Below are positions 35,856 to 45,269 of a stretch of 64,000 nucleotides of DNA, piece after piece. This DNA is from Chitinophagaceae bacterium (GTDB taxonomy: Bacteria; Bacteroidota; Bacteroidia; Chitinophagales; Chitinophagaceae), in assembly GCA_004028795.1 (NCBI GenBank), contig SAIW01000007.1, forward strand, positions 424,430 to 488,429. The letters run 5' to 3'. The position numbers and the translations under genes are program-made. Under the pieces are notes generated by a model. That model did not search any database and was not told where the DNA came from. It worked only from the letters and a program-made list of their open reading frames with translations. Numbering within the stretch: position 1 is the first letter of the stretch; each line of letters starts with the position of its first letter.

Positions 35856-35863
35856 GGCTTTTT
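35836..35863. terminator. Bidirectional terminator
   Basis: AAAAAGCC/GGCTTTTT around a CACAGCTGTG palindrome, with A/T runs on both sides. It serves the convergent genes at 35451 and 35867 and overlaps the end of the former. Confidence 0.8.
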
Positions 35864-35866
35864 ATT

Positions 35867-36520
35867 TTATCCCGGAATTCTTGAAATATATTTTTCCAAT
35901 TCTTTAATCTGGTCAACAACCTGTTGTGTTTTAGGCTTGCATGCTTTTGCTTTTCTAAAGAAATCTTTTGCTGCCCTGAATTCTCTTTTATTCATAAAAA
36001 TCTGGCACATACTTAAATAAGCAACTGCTTCGCTTTCTTTATCAGGAATGCCTGCACGTATGGCTGCACGTACATAGCCTTCTGCTTCTCTTAAATTTCC
36101 TTTCTGCATTGCCATCATTCCTAATTGTAATTTATTGGCTCCTTCTGCTTCAGGCATTGGTGCACCTAATGCACTGCTTTTTTTCAAATGTTTTTCAGCA
36201 GCATCAAAGTCCTGCTTCATCATGGCCATATTACCTTTAATAGTGTAATAAGTAGAACGAATCGGCTTGTATAAAAGATTAGGAAATTTAATAGTGTTCA
36301 AAATCTTTTCAACTTCTTCAACTCTTCCTGCTTCCATCGGCTCTTGTATTAACCGTAATGGACCGATAAAAAAGTTAGTGAATATGCCTATTGCACTTAT
36401 AAAATACAATGGGAATGTTGGCCAGAAACCTGTGCCTGTTACATTCAACAAAATGCCAACAACCGCCAATGTTAGGCTTAAAACCAAACGATACTTAATA
36501 ATAAAATTATAAAACTTCAT
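35867..36520 (-). CDS. Membrane-anchored tetratricopeptide protein
   Basis: 217 aa. Two membrane helices lie in the first 55 residues (YRLVLSLTLAVVGILLNV, FPLYFISAIGIFTNFFIG). TPR-type helical pairs follow (YTIKGNMAMMKQDFDAAEKHLK, LGMMAMQKGNLREAEGYV, AYLSMCQIFMNKREFRAAKDFF). Probably a scaffold at the inner membrane; the partner is unknown. Confidence 0.75.
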   Translation of the reverse strand: MKFYNFIIKYRLVLSLTLAVVGILLNVTGTGFWPTFPLYFISAIGIFTNFFIGPLRLIQEPMEAGRVEEVEKILNTIKFPNLLYKPIRSTYYTIKGNMAMMKQDFDAAEKHLKKSSALGAPMPEAEGANKLQLGMMAMQKGNLREAEGYVRAAIRAGIPDKESEAVAYLSMCQIFMNKREFRAAKDFFRKAKACKPKTQQVVDQIKELEKYISRIPG

Positions 36521-36570
36521 TGCCTGTAATTATGGGCGGCAAAGATAATGGCAATGCTTAATTGCAGCAT

Positions 36571-37020
36571 TTAAAATTTCGCATCGTTAATTTCTATCCA
36601 GTAACCATCGGGGTCTTGTAACCATATTTGATGAACGCCATCGGGGCGGGTGGTAACAGCATTTTTAGTTCCTGCCACATCTTCCCACCCAATGTTATTT
36701 TCTTTTAATTTTTGCATAAATGATTGAATAGAAGCAACACTAAAACAGGTGTGATTGTTTTTATAATAATCTTTCTTTACTGTTGCTCCTTCAATTAAAT
36801 GTATAGCAACACCATTGCCTGTTGTAAGCCAGCAATGCTTGCCGTCATGAAATGGTTCTGTAATGGTATCTAAGCCTATAATGTTATGATAAAATTTTTT
36901 TGCTTCAGCTAATTTTACCACATAAAATGCAATATGATTGGCATTAACAACAGGTTTGTTTTGAGAAAATATAAAAGTGAAAGCAAAACAACAGATTACA
37001 GAAAAGAATAATTTTTTCAT
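36571..37020 (-). CDS. Exported VOC/glyoxalase-fold protein
   Basis: 149 aa. The signal peptide MKKLFFSVICCFAFTFIFSQ precedes one vicinal-oxygen-chelate domain: NHIAFYVVKLAEAKKFYHNI, then HKHCWL-like GKHCWLTTGNG, and VHQIWLQDPDGYWIEIND. A His (NHIAF) and a Glu (WIEI) at the usual metal positions are present. A frame extending 10 codons further up exists, but the ATG at 37020 starts the signal peptide. The substrate is unknown. Confidence 0.85.
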   Translation of the reverse strand: MKKLFFSVICCFAFTFIFSQNKPVVNANHIAFYVVKLAEAKKFYHNIIGLDTITEPFHDGKHCWLTTGNGVAIHLIEGATVKKDYYKNNHTCFSVASIQSFMQKLKENNIGWEDVAGTKNAVTTRPDGVHQIWLQDPDGYWIEINDAKF

Positions 37021-37049
37021 GGCGTAAATAATTTTTATGAAAATAAGCA

Positions 37050-39215
37050 TTATGGAAGAATAGTAATGCTGCCGCTTATAGGTTGGCTGAAACTATTTTG
37101 TTTAATGATGTAGTAATATGTTCCGAATGGCAACAGATTTCCTTGGTATCTGCCATCCCAAGGTTTTGCATAACCGTTAGATTGAAAAACCATTTGCCCT
37201 GCTCTGTTAAATACCTGCACAACACATTGTGGGTTTCTTGCATGTAAATATTGAATCTGCCAGGTATCGTTAATACCATCGCCATTAGGAGAAAAGGCGT
37301 TGGGCGGAACAATGGTGGGTTCTTTTATAACAACGCTGATTGCTTTTACTGCTGTACAACCTAAGCTATCTGTAGCTTTTATGTAGTAAGTACCGGAAGA
37401 ATCTAAACTTGCAGGGTTAGTTACAGGGTTGGTTAATGCTGCATTTTTCCAGAAGGAATAATTGATCCCGTTTAATTTACTAAAGGTTGAGTACACATCA
37501 ACTGTTACAGGAAAAGTAACAGGAGATGGATTACTTACCGTAAGAGTTGGATTTGGATTAACTTTTACCGTAACGGGTAAAGTTGTTGAACAGCCCAGAG
37601 CTGTATTGGCCTTAATATAATAAGTGCCGCTTTGTACAATACTATCGGTATTGTTTAGCGGATTGGATGTTGCAGCATCAGTCCAGTAAGAATAGGTATA
37701 ATTGCCTGCTATACCGGTTACGCTTTTGTTTATGTTAATACTTGCAAATCCGCAATCAGTAATTAAAGGTGTTACTGAAAAAACGGGCGGGTTATCAACC
37801 AAAGCAGTTAGAGGCAATGTGGTATAACAGCCATAATTATCCGTTGCTTTAATATAATAAGTGCCGCTTGACTGAATATTATTGGGGGATGGTAAACTGA
37901 TTATAGCATCAATATCTTTCCAGTAAGAAATATTGTAGTTTCCGTTTACATTTACTACTGATGAACTTGTTAAATCAAGCACAGCCGGTTTACAAATAGC
38001 AACAGTACTATTATTGATAGCAGAAGCCAATTTAACATCAGGTGATGGATTAATAAAAACTGTAATAGGTTTTATGTCTGTACACCCCGCAGTATTCTGA
38101 GCTTTTATATAATAAGTTCCTGCAGAGGTAACGTTCTTAGGTGTACCCAAATAAATCAATCCATCCGGGTCTGTGTAATAATAAAAGTTTAAATTAGGCG
38201 TACTGCCTGCACTTACAATTGGTTTGGTAATATCAGCACCCAAATTAATACAACTGCTTACCGAATCTTTCAATATAAAATTAAAAGCATCAGGCGATTG
38301 TTGAATGGTTGTGTAAACGGTATCTAAACATCCGTAACCGGGATAAGGAGTTAATATCAAAGCAATTTTTGTACCTACAGGTGGAGGAGGAGATAGGGTT
38401 AATACGTTTGATGAACCTAATTGATTGCTGAATGAAGAATCGTACCAATCGTATTGTTTAAAACCAAAAGGTGAAGTAAGCGAAATTTTACTTTGACCAT
38501 TGCAAAAAACATTACCGCTTATGGGAGATGTACAGTTTTCATTTACATCAACATATGCATAACCAAAGTGGCCACCTTTTGTACAATCATTGGTGGTAAA
38601 CTCTAATCGTATGGTTTTTCCTGCATAGCCTATTAACTTAATAGTTACGGGCGACCATTCTTTATACAGAACAGTTTTATCAACATCAGATTGTTTAAAG
38701 CCGGGTAAATTACCATCAGCCACAAATGAAAAAGAGGGACAATCTATATATTGATTGGCGTTTACATCAAACACATAAGCCGTAAACCTTGGCTGTTCGT
38801 ATGGATTATGATTCGGGTTTTGAAGCACCACTGCATAATTATAAATGATGCTGAAAATATTCTGCCCGGCCGGAATTGTAAACTCATAGCTTACTCTTTC
38901 TGCCTGTGCACCGGTGCTGCTGTTACCTAACTGAATAGAGTAATTACTTCCATTAGGGCAATTTACTGAAAAATGGCCAAAGGGGTCTTTAGCTTGCGGA
39001 AAAGTATTTTTAAGCATGGTATGTCTGCCGGGTACAGGGGCAGTTCCGCTTACACTTACAGTGCCTGTTCCGTCTACTTTACCTATACTGCAAATCCAAT
39101 TTGTAAAGTCACCTTGTTCAAAGCCAATATTGGCAGGGCATTGTGCACTAACTTGTATGGAGGAAAATACTGTAACAATAACAAACCAGCGTTGATATAG
39201 AAGTATAGTTTTCAA
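37050..39215 (-). CDS. Large type IX secreted protein with repeated Ig-like modules and a gliding-motility C-terminal domain
   Basis: 721 aa. A signal peptide is followed by a lectin-like N-terminal region (ANIGFEQGDFTNW), then at least four modules containing the phrase GTYYIKATD-x-x-GC (for example near residues 365, 450, 530 and 610), each about 80 residues. The C-terminal about 80 residues are a CHU_C/T9SS type B domain (NAFSPNGDGINDTWQI, FNRAGQMVFQS, WDGRYQGNLLPFGTYYYII). It is exported to the surface by the type IX system and is probably an adhesin. It lies 29 bases upstream of the VOC gene on the same strand. Confidence 0.88.
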   Translation of the reverse strand: MKTILLYQRWFVIVTVFSSIQVSAQCPANIGFEQGDFTNWICSIGKVDGTGTVSVSGTAPVPGRHTMLKNTFPQAKDPFGHFSVNCPNGSNYSIQLGNSSTGAQAERVSYEFTIPAGQNIFSIIYNYAVVLQNPNHNPYEQPRFTAYVFDVNANQYIDCPSFSFVADGNLPGFKQSDVDKTVLYKEWSPVTIKLIGYAGKTIRLEFTTNDCTKGGHFGYAYVDVNENCTSPISGNVFCNGQSKISLTSPFGFKQYDWYDSSFSNQLGSSNVLTLSPPPPVGTKIALILTPYPGYGCLDTVYTTIQQSPDAFNFILKDSVSSCINLGADITKPIVSAGSTPNLNFYYYTDPDGLIYLGTPKNVTSAGTYYIKAQNTAGCTDIKPITVFINPSPDVKLASAINNSTVAICKPAVLDLTSSSVVNVNGNYNISYWKDIDAIISLPSPNNIQSSGTYYIKATDNYGCYTTLPLTALVDNPPVFSVTPLITDCGFASININKSVTGIAGNYTYSYWTDAATSNPLNNTDSIVQSGTYYIKANTALGCSTTLPVTVKVNPNPTLTVSNPSPVTFPVTVDVYSTFSKLNGINYSFWKNAALTNPVTNPASLDSSGTYYIKATDSLGCTAVKAISVVIKEPTIVPPNAFSPNGDGINDTWQIQYLHARNPQCVVQVFNRAGQMVFQSNGYAKPWDGRYQGNLLPFGTYYYIIKQNSFSQPISGSITILP

Positions 39216-39359
39216 GTTAAATATTCTCAGCTAAAAGATTGCAAACTACAGTAAATAGTTGCATCAAATGTTTTTGTTAGCATTGAAATTAATAAAAAAC
39301 AAAAATGCAGCAATGAGATGTGAATACAAATCGGCAGAATAGTTATTTTCGCAACCTAA

Positions 39360-39434
39360 GGCCCTGTAGTTCAATGGATAGAATGAGGCATTCCTAACGC
39401 TTTGATACAGGTTCGATTCCTGTCGGGGCTACCA
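39360..39434 (+). tRNA. tRNA-Arg (CCU)
   Basis: 75 bases, including an encoded CCA: acceptor GGCCCTG/CGGGGCT, D-stem GTTC/GAAT, anticodon stem AGGCA/CGCTT with loop TTCCTAA (anticodon CCT), T-stem ACAGG/CCTGT with TTCGATT. The closing anticodon pair is A-C. A terminator follows at 39448. The wreck of a recombinase gene lies immediately downstream. Confidence 0.92.
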
Positions 39435-39447
39435 AGCAAGAATGAAG

Positions 39448-39474
39448 ATCACTTTTTTGTAAGTGATTTTTTTT
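39448..39474 (+). terminator. Terminator of tRNA-Arg
   Basis: ATCACTT/AAGTGAT stem, 6-base loop, then eight T. Confidence 0.8.
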
Positions 39475-39475
39475 A

Positions 39476-39895
39476 TTATCTGCTGTACTCTTGCATGTCT
39501 ATAATTAAAGAGATTATACTATTAATTCGCTGAGTTCGAACTTGCTTATTTTCTTTATTTTATCTAATTCCTTAAGGATAGATAAAATACCGTAATCTTT
39601 GTTTATCATCATAGTCGCTTGAAAGCCATAACTGTAAAGGGTTTTGCAAAATATTTAATTCATTTTCAATCGCTTTGTCCAAGTTCAAACTTTCAAATCG
39701 ACTTAAATCAATTTCTTTCTTAATTCCTTCAAACTCCTGTCTATATTTATTAGTATATTTTTCGTATAACTTTTTAGATAAATTTCCCTCAACATACCTT
39801 TCTTCTATCCCCTCCACTTTTCGGTTTAGTTGATTTAAATATTGATTTCGGTTTTTTAATACTTCGATTTGTTGTTATAGCTTTTTAAGCACCAT
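39476..39895 (-). pseudogene. Degenerate C-terminus of a serine site-specific recombinase
   Basis: In one minus-strand frame, the coiled-coil and tail of a Bacteroidota large serine recombinase can be read: QQIEVLKNRNQYLNQLNRKV, EERYVEGNLSKKLYEKYTNK, LDKAIENELNILQ, LWLSSDYDDKQRLRYFIYP, then GI, then NKENKQVRTQRINSIIS. The frame is broken by stops at 39875-39877, 39572-39574 and 39560-39562. The catalytic domain is missing. It lies two bases after the tRNA-Arg terminator, so it looks like the scar of an integrated element. Confidence 0.75.
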
Positions 39896-40495
39896 TAGTG
39901 TTACTTATTCCTCAATCTCCCATGTTTCTTTCTTCAACTCGAATTTTTGTCTTCTTTCATTATCTGTTAATTATGGTATGAATTTAGCTCATAACCTAAC
40001 ATTATTCCGCTGTCTGATTTATCTTTATTCGAATATTAATTATCTACATAACCCTATAGATATTATCATCTACTGTGTTTATACAATATAGTAAAAGCAG
40101 TAAAGCGAGCGAGATAAAATGATAAAATGTGAAATTAATACTCATTTTAGTAACTATTAAATTGCAATAAATAAAACGAACTCAAATATAGGTATACTAA
40201 TAATTCAGAAGGTGATTGCAATTTTAGCGATGAAAGAAACTAACAAATACAAGTATAAGCAACTGATAAATATAGGTTAAATGAAGTATACAAAAACACC
40301 CTAAAATAAAATTAATTAACAATAAAAAAGTTGTTTTATAAAATAATGTGTTCTATATTCAACTAAATATTTGAATAACTACACATACAGTACTTATCAG
40401 AATATTTCCCCTTTTTGTTATCCCTCAAACATCAGTGAAAAGCCTCTTGCAAGAGAGGAACAGGAATTATTTAAAAATACCTAAACAGAACTGCT
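39896..40495. other. Gene-poor region before the RHS block
   Basis: Strongly AT-rich sequence with no convincing gene, tRNA or repeat. The minus-strand frame of the recombinase remnant continues for a few dozen codons with stops (ELKKETWEIEE) and then dissolves. The promoter of the following block should lie near the end of this stretch, but I cannot place it. Confidence 0.5.
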
Positions 40496-41928
40496 TTGTT
40501 AAAAAGTCGGATAATAATAGTATTGCTGCTACTTGCTACCATAGCCCTGCAAGCCCAAATAGATAGCCAGTATAGTAAAGGCATCAATCTCCAGCAAAAA
40601 CTTATTGGCAGTGTAAACAAACATTATGAAGCCCTAAGCAAAAGAATAGATAAACAGACAGGTAACTATCTAAAGAAATTAGAAAAGAAAGAAACCCGAC
40701 TAAAAAAAGAATTAGCCAAAAAAGACAGCTTAAAAGCAGAGCAAACTTTCGGAAACGTAAAAGACAGATATGCCAAACTCCGGCAACAGCTACAAAACAA
40801 AGCAGGCAAACTGCAAGGATTAAACAGTTATATACCCGGCTTAGACAGTATCAATACAGCAAGTAAATACCTAAGCCAACTAAAGAATATTAATCCAACA
40901 CAACTCACCCAATTAACAGCACTAAACCAAACAACCAACAATCTCCAGCAGCAATTACAATCAGCCACCAATATTCAGCAACTACTCAAAGACAGACAAC
41001 AGCAATTAGAACAGGCACTCAACCAGTACGGCATCACCAGACAATTACAGTCCTTCAATAAACAAACCTACTACTATCAGCAGCAAATCACCGAATACAA
41101 AAACTTACTCCAAGATGATACCAAATTGGAGCAAAAAGCAATAGGCATCGTAAGAGAACTGCCAGCCTTCAAAGACTTCATGAGCAAAAACAGCCAGTTA
41201 GCACAATTATTCAGATTACCCGATAATTACAGCACACCACAGGCTTTAGCAGGATTACAAACCAGAGCCAGCATAGACCAACTCATCCAGCAAAGATTAG
41301 GAACAGGCTTAGGCACCAATGCAGCAGGAGGAAGTAATTATCTGCAGCAGCAAATACAACAGGCACAGGGCCAATTAAGCCAGTTAAAAGATAAACTCAA
41401 TCAATTCACTAACTCCCCTTCAGGGGATGGGGGCATGCCCCAGGGCTTCAAACCCAATAGCCAGAAAACCAAAACCTTCCTGCAAAGAATAGAATACGGC
41501 ATCAACATACAATCACAGAAGAACGGATTACTACCCAACACCAGTGATATAGCAGGAACGGTAGGCTACAAACTCAACGACAAAAGCATCATCGACATCG
41601 GAGCCAGCTACAAGTTAGGATGGGGTAACAGCATCAACAATATCAGGTTAAGTAATCAAGACATAGGCCTGAGAAGTTATATAGACATCAAACTCAAAGG
41701 CAGTATCTGGATAACAGGCGGTTATGAGCAAAACTATATGCAAGGCTTTGATAAAATACCGCAGTTAAACGATTACAGCAAATGGCAGCAGAGCGGACTG
41801 ATCGGACTAACAAGAAGTACAGCATCGGCAAGAAGAAAGGTAACCTGCAACTCCTGTACGACCTGCTAAACAAACAACATATACCTACATCACAACCGAT
41901 ATTATTTAGAATAGGGTATACTTTTTAA
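40496..41928 (+). pseudogene. Frameshifted coiled-coil/outer-membrane protein of the RHS block
   Basis: Signal peptide (SRIIIVLLLLATIALQAQ, TTG start at 40496), then about 280 residues of Lys/Gln/Leu-rich coiled coil (YLKKLEKKETRLKKELAKK), then a barrel-like C-terminus. The frame shifts near 41813-41816 (one base missing in AAGAAG): as read, it ends 18 codons later at 41869 in ARRKVTCNSCTTC. In the other frame the sequence continues sensibly as KYSIGKKKGNLQLLYDLLNK and ends in RIGYTF, the aromatic end of an outer membrane barrel, at 41928. Codons here end in C far more often than in the neighbours. The overall plan resembles the protein at 45270. Confidence 0.7.
41412..41445 (+). repeat. GC-rich palindromic repeat inside a coding region
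   Basis: ACTCCCCTTCAGGGGATGGG then GGCATGCCCCAGGG is the same type as the element at 9029-9057. It is translated in frame as NSPSGDGGMPQGF between the coiled coil and the barrel. Confidence 0.6.
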
Positions 41929-42027
41929 GTGAAAAGTGAAAAAAAGACAAAACAAAAAAGTAAAACGAACACAAGCAGTCAATCAAAACAAAAACAATCA
42001 ATAAATAAACCTTTAAATACACAATAC

Positions 42028-43782
42028 ATGAAGCACCTGACATTTTTTTTAGCCGCTATAACAATAAGTGTAACAGCAGCAAGATCTGAGACAACAAATC
42101 CAATAGAGAAAGCACTTGTATTTAGAAACTTCACCAGCTATATAAAGTATAAGGAGATAAGCAAACGAAAAGGTAAACAGGCTGCTGATAATTATTTAAA
42201 GAACTATACTGAGTATACAGATTATTTACCATTGAGTGGAGGGACACTTACCGGATTATTAACAGTAGGCAATAATGAGTTACACATGACTGCTGGTTAT
42301 GCTATTGATTGGATTTATGGCTCTAATACATCATCAAGAACTTGGAGAATATTAAATGACCAAGCAGCTTATGGGGACTATGCTATTCAACAATCAACAA
42401 CACAAACAGGTGGTTCGTTTCAAAATGCTCTATACTTTGATGCAAACAGAAATGCAACATTTTATAATATTGTACTTAGTTCAAGGTATGGTAATTCTGG
42501 AGCACCTTCGATTGCAGTCGGTGATTACGGTTATGGATTATATGCTTCTAATGGAAATTTACACTTATATGCACCGTCTACAGTTGTATTTGATGGAGCT
42601 ATTACCGGAACGAGTGCAAGCTTTTCTAATGCACAAGGTGTTTTATCAGGAACAGCAAACTCTAACGGAACTGCTTTGTTAGGTACATACTTCAATAATG
42701 CTAACATCGCACAATTTGTAAATTATGCTCAAAGAAGCTCATCTTCTAATTACGGATTTTTACAAGATAACACAGGAGTAAATTATATAGGTGGAACTAC
42801 TACATTTAATTCTAATGTCGGAATTGGCACTGCCAGCCCATACGCAACATTAGATTTAGGTTCAGCAGCCGGGTTTAAATTTTTTTATTATGGAAACGGT
42901 GGAAATACTGGATATATATCTGGTATTGGTTTAAATTTAAGTTCTGCAACAAACGTAATTAATAATGTTATAGGTGGTTCAAGTTCTGCAAATTCAGGAA
43001 CTGCAACATGGGCTGTAACAAGAGGTAATGGAACCTATCCTTATTCAAGTTATACTGATTTATTTACCATAGATAGTAGAACAGGTAATGCTAATTTTAC
43101 CGGGACTTTATCTGGTACAAGTGCAACATTTAGTTCTTCAGTAAGTTCTAATGCTTATAATACTTCAACAGGTTATACATCAATATTTCTTAATTCAACT
43201 ACAGCAGATGTAACAGTAAATTACGCTTTGAATGTTGCTAATACATTATCAGCAAGGGGGGGGGCATTTACAGTAAATTCAGATGGTACAACAAGTTTTC
43301 AGTATAGTTCAAATATCCTTAATGGCTCAACTGTTTATTGGTATAATAGTAGTAACGGTGCTTCTGCTCAAACTTATTTTGATGGTGCAAACTGGACTAT
43401 TAATAAACCAATTTCAGGTACAAATGCAAATTTTAATGGTACGGTAACAACCAAAAAAATAAAAGTCACCCAAACAGGTTGGCCAGATTATGTCTTCAAA
43501 TCCAACTACAATCTCCGCACACTAACAGAAGTAGAGCAATACATCAAAACACACCAACACTTACCCGATGTACCCAGCGAAAAAGAAGTAAAAGTCCAAG
43601 GTATTGATATTGGCGAAACGCAGGCAATTTTATTAAGAAAGATAGAGGAGTTGACCTTATACATGATTGAAATGAAAAAAGAAAATGAAAATCAACAAAA
43701 GAGAAACAATGAACAACAAAAACAAATTCGCAAACAGCAAACTGAAATAGAAAAAATTAAAAAGCAAATACTTAAATCTTAA
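42028..43782 (+). CDS. Tail-fibre-like secreted protein 1
   Basis: 584 aa with a signal peptide ([20 protein letters not shown]). Near residue 70 is the phage tail-fibre phrase [17 protein letters not shown], followed by a long Ser/Thr/Gly/Asn-rich beta-fibre with repeats of the type [11 protein letters not shown] / [11 protein letters not shown]. The last about 110 residues ([10 protein letters not shown] to the end) form a conserved cassette ending in a coiled coil, like the trimerising or chaperone tails of fibre proteins. An in-frame GTG at 41929 exists upstream, but the 33 extra codons are Lys/Gln-rich and precede the signal peptide, so I reject it. Confidence 0.75.
   Translation: MKHLTFFLAAITISVTAARSETTNPIEKALVFRNFTSYIKYKEISKRKGKQAADNYLKNYTEYTDYLPLSGGTLTGLLTVGNNELHMTAGYAIDWIYGSNTSSRTWRILNDQAAYGDYAIQQSTTQTGGSFQNALYFDANRNATFYNIVLSSRYGNSGAPSIAVGDYGYGLYASNGNLHLYAPSTVVFDGAITGTSASFSNAQGVLSGTANSNGTALLGTYFNNANIAQFVNYAQRSSSSNYGFLQDNTGVNYIGGTTTFNSNVGIGTASPYATLDLGSAAGFKFFYYGNGGNTGYISGIGLNLSSATNVINNVIGGSSSANSGTATWAVTRGNGTYPYSSYTDLFTIDSRTGNANFTGTLSGTSATFSSSVSSNAYNTSTGYTSIFLNSTTADVTVNYALNVANTLSARGGAFTVNSDGTTSFQYSSNILNGSTVYWYNSSNGASAQTYFDGANWTINKPISGTNANFNGTVTTKKIKVTQTGWPDYVFKSNYNLRTLTEVEQYIKTHQHLPDVPSEKEVKVQGIDIGETQAILLRKIEELTLYMIEMKKENENQQKRNNEQQKQIRKQQTEIEKIKKQILKS
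43256..43264 (+). repeat. Nine-G homopolymer in the fibre coding region
   Basis: A run of nine G inside codons for ARGGA, in an otherwise AT-rich gene. Such tracts are slippage-prone and could switch the gene on and off. Confidence 0.6.
43450..43685 (+). repeat. C-terminal cassette, copy 1
   Basis: 236 bases that align without gaps with 44864-45099. The last 56 bases (43630-43685) are identical in both copies. It encodes [32 protein letters not shown] and [12 protein letters not shown]. Codon choice is C-rich at the start, unlike the body of the gene. Confidence 0.85.
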
Positions 43783-43786
43783 CAGA

Positions 43787-45139
43787 ATGAAAATAAAAGA
43801 CAGTATTACCCTAAGTATAGTCTTGTGTTTTTGCTTACTAAAAGTAAAAGCTCAATCAGTAGCTACACAAACAGTTAGCACTTCATGGGGTTATTATATT
43901 AATACTAGTATTTCAGGATATGGCACCACTCAACTGCAGGTTACCATAGATGGACAGAACTCTATATGGAGTGGAACTTTTGTAATAAACGGTATTAATT
44001 CATGGACTCCAAACATTACATGGAATAATGTAAAGCTGATTAGTTATACCAGCTATAACACAAGTGTAGATGATGTGCAAGCTCAGATAATGTCAGCAAC
44101 TCCCACAGATAATTATGGAGGTACAACTGTAGTGCTAAAACTAAGTATACCTACAACCGGTACAGCTACTGCAATTGTTACTGCTATAGGTGCAAATGCA
44201 GGTGGTATATCTTTATCCAGTTCAAGTTCCTCGCCCTATACTTACACAATGGCTTCCTCAGCAGGAACTTTTAATACTTGGACAGTAAATTCAAATATTG
44301 GTATAGGAACAATCAATCCTGATGAAAAGCTTTCAATAGCAGGTAATCTTCACCTAATGGGAGCAAGAGCAGAAATATATGGAGCAGATAGAAATCATAT
44401 GATTGTTTTGAGAGGAAGACAGGATGGAACAGTTGGCAATGAAACAAGTTATTACCAATATGGTGACCATGTTTTTTACACAAATGGTCCGATAACTTCG
44501 CAAACTGAAAAAGTAAGAATCCAAGCAAATGGCAATGTAGGTATTGGAACTAACAGCCCAAACGCTCGTTTAGATATAAGCTCACCTTCAAATTCTTCTG
44601 GTCGAATAAGAGTATTTAATGCTATTAACCCATATAACAACACGATTCAGATTGACCAATTTGGAGCTACTCATTCAACCCGCCCTGCATGGAATATTAT
44701 AGGAGTATCAAATGCTGAACAAGGATTAGCTTTCGTAACTGATAATCAATCTGCGATAGACGCTGGAACATCTACACAAGGCATTTTCATTAAAGCAGGA
44801 GGGAATGTTGGTATAGGTGTAACATCACCATCAGAAAAACTATCAGTAAACGGCACAATTCTCACTAAGAAAATAAAAGTCACACAAATAGGTTGGTCAG
44901 ACTATGTTTTCAAACCCAACTACAATCTCCGCACACTTACCGAAGTAGAACAATACATTAAAACCCATCAACACTTACCCGATGTACCCAGCGAAAAAGA
45001 AGTAGAAGCAAATGGTATTGATGTTGTCGAAATGCAAGCAATCTTATTAAGAAAGATAGAGGAGTTGACCTTATACATGATTGAAATGAAAAAAGAAAAC
45101 GACATGCTGAAAAAAAATAACACTATTAATAAAAAATAG
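43787..45139 (+). CDS. Tail-fibre-like secreted protein 2
   Basis: 450 aa with a signal peptide ([22 protein letters not shown]). The body differs from fibre 1 and contains three NVGIGT-type fibre repeats ([50 protein letters not shown]). The C-terminus shares the cassette with fibre 1. It starts four bases after the stop of the previous gene. Probably a second interchangeable surface fibre or receptor-binding protein. Confidence 0.75.
   Translation: MKIKDSITLSIVLCFCLLKVKAQSVATQTVSTSWGYYINTSISGYGTTQLQVTIDGQNSIWSGTFVINGINSWTPNITWNNVKLISYTSYNTSVDDVQAQIMSATPTDNYGGTTVVLKLSIPTTGTATAIVTAIGANAGGISLSSSSSSPYTYTMASSAGTFNTWTVNSNIGIGTINPDEKLSIAGNLHLMGARAEIYGADRNHMIVLRGRQDGTVGNETSYYQYGDHVFYTNGPITSQTEKVRIQANGNVGIGTNSPNARLDISSPSNSSGRIRVFNAINPYNNTIQIDQFGATHSTRPAWNIIGVSNAEQGLAFVTDNQSAIDAGTSTQGIFIKAGGNVGIGVTSPSEKLSVNGTILTKKIKVTQIGWSDYVFKPNYNLRTLTEVEQYIKTHQHLPDVPSEKEVEANGIDVVEMQAILLRKIEELTLYMIEMKKENDMLKKNNTINKK
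44864..45099 (+). repeat. C-terminal cassette, copy 2
   Basis: Partner of 43450-43685, with the same length and reading frame. Confidence 0.85.
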
Positions 45140-45269
45140 TAAATAATATTTCGAAAAAATAATCTTAATGAGCAAGTTAAACAATAATTCAGATAGGACT
45201 AATTGGGGCGAAACCCCCATTGTAAAAATAAAAAATTGAATGCAATTTTATTATAACAATATTAATTTA

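Noticed and set aside
39572..39817. An 81-codon frame as an independent small gene
   Set aside because: It has a GTG start inside a coiled coil and continues with recombinase sequence beyond both of its stops, so it is part of a pseudogene.
41929..42027. GTG start 33 codons upstream for fibre protein 1
   Set aside because: The extra residues are Lys/Gln/Ser-rich and would place a good signal peptide in the middle of the protein.
42028..45139. Prophage tail module
   Set aside because: The fibre-like genes carry signal peptides and no capsid, terminase, tail tube or lysis genes accompany them.
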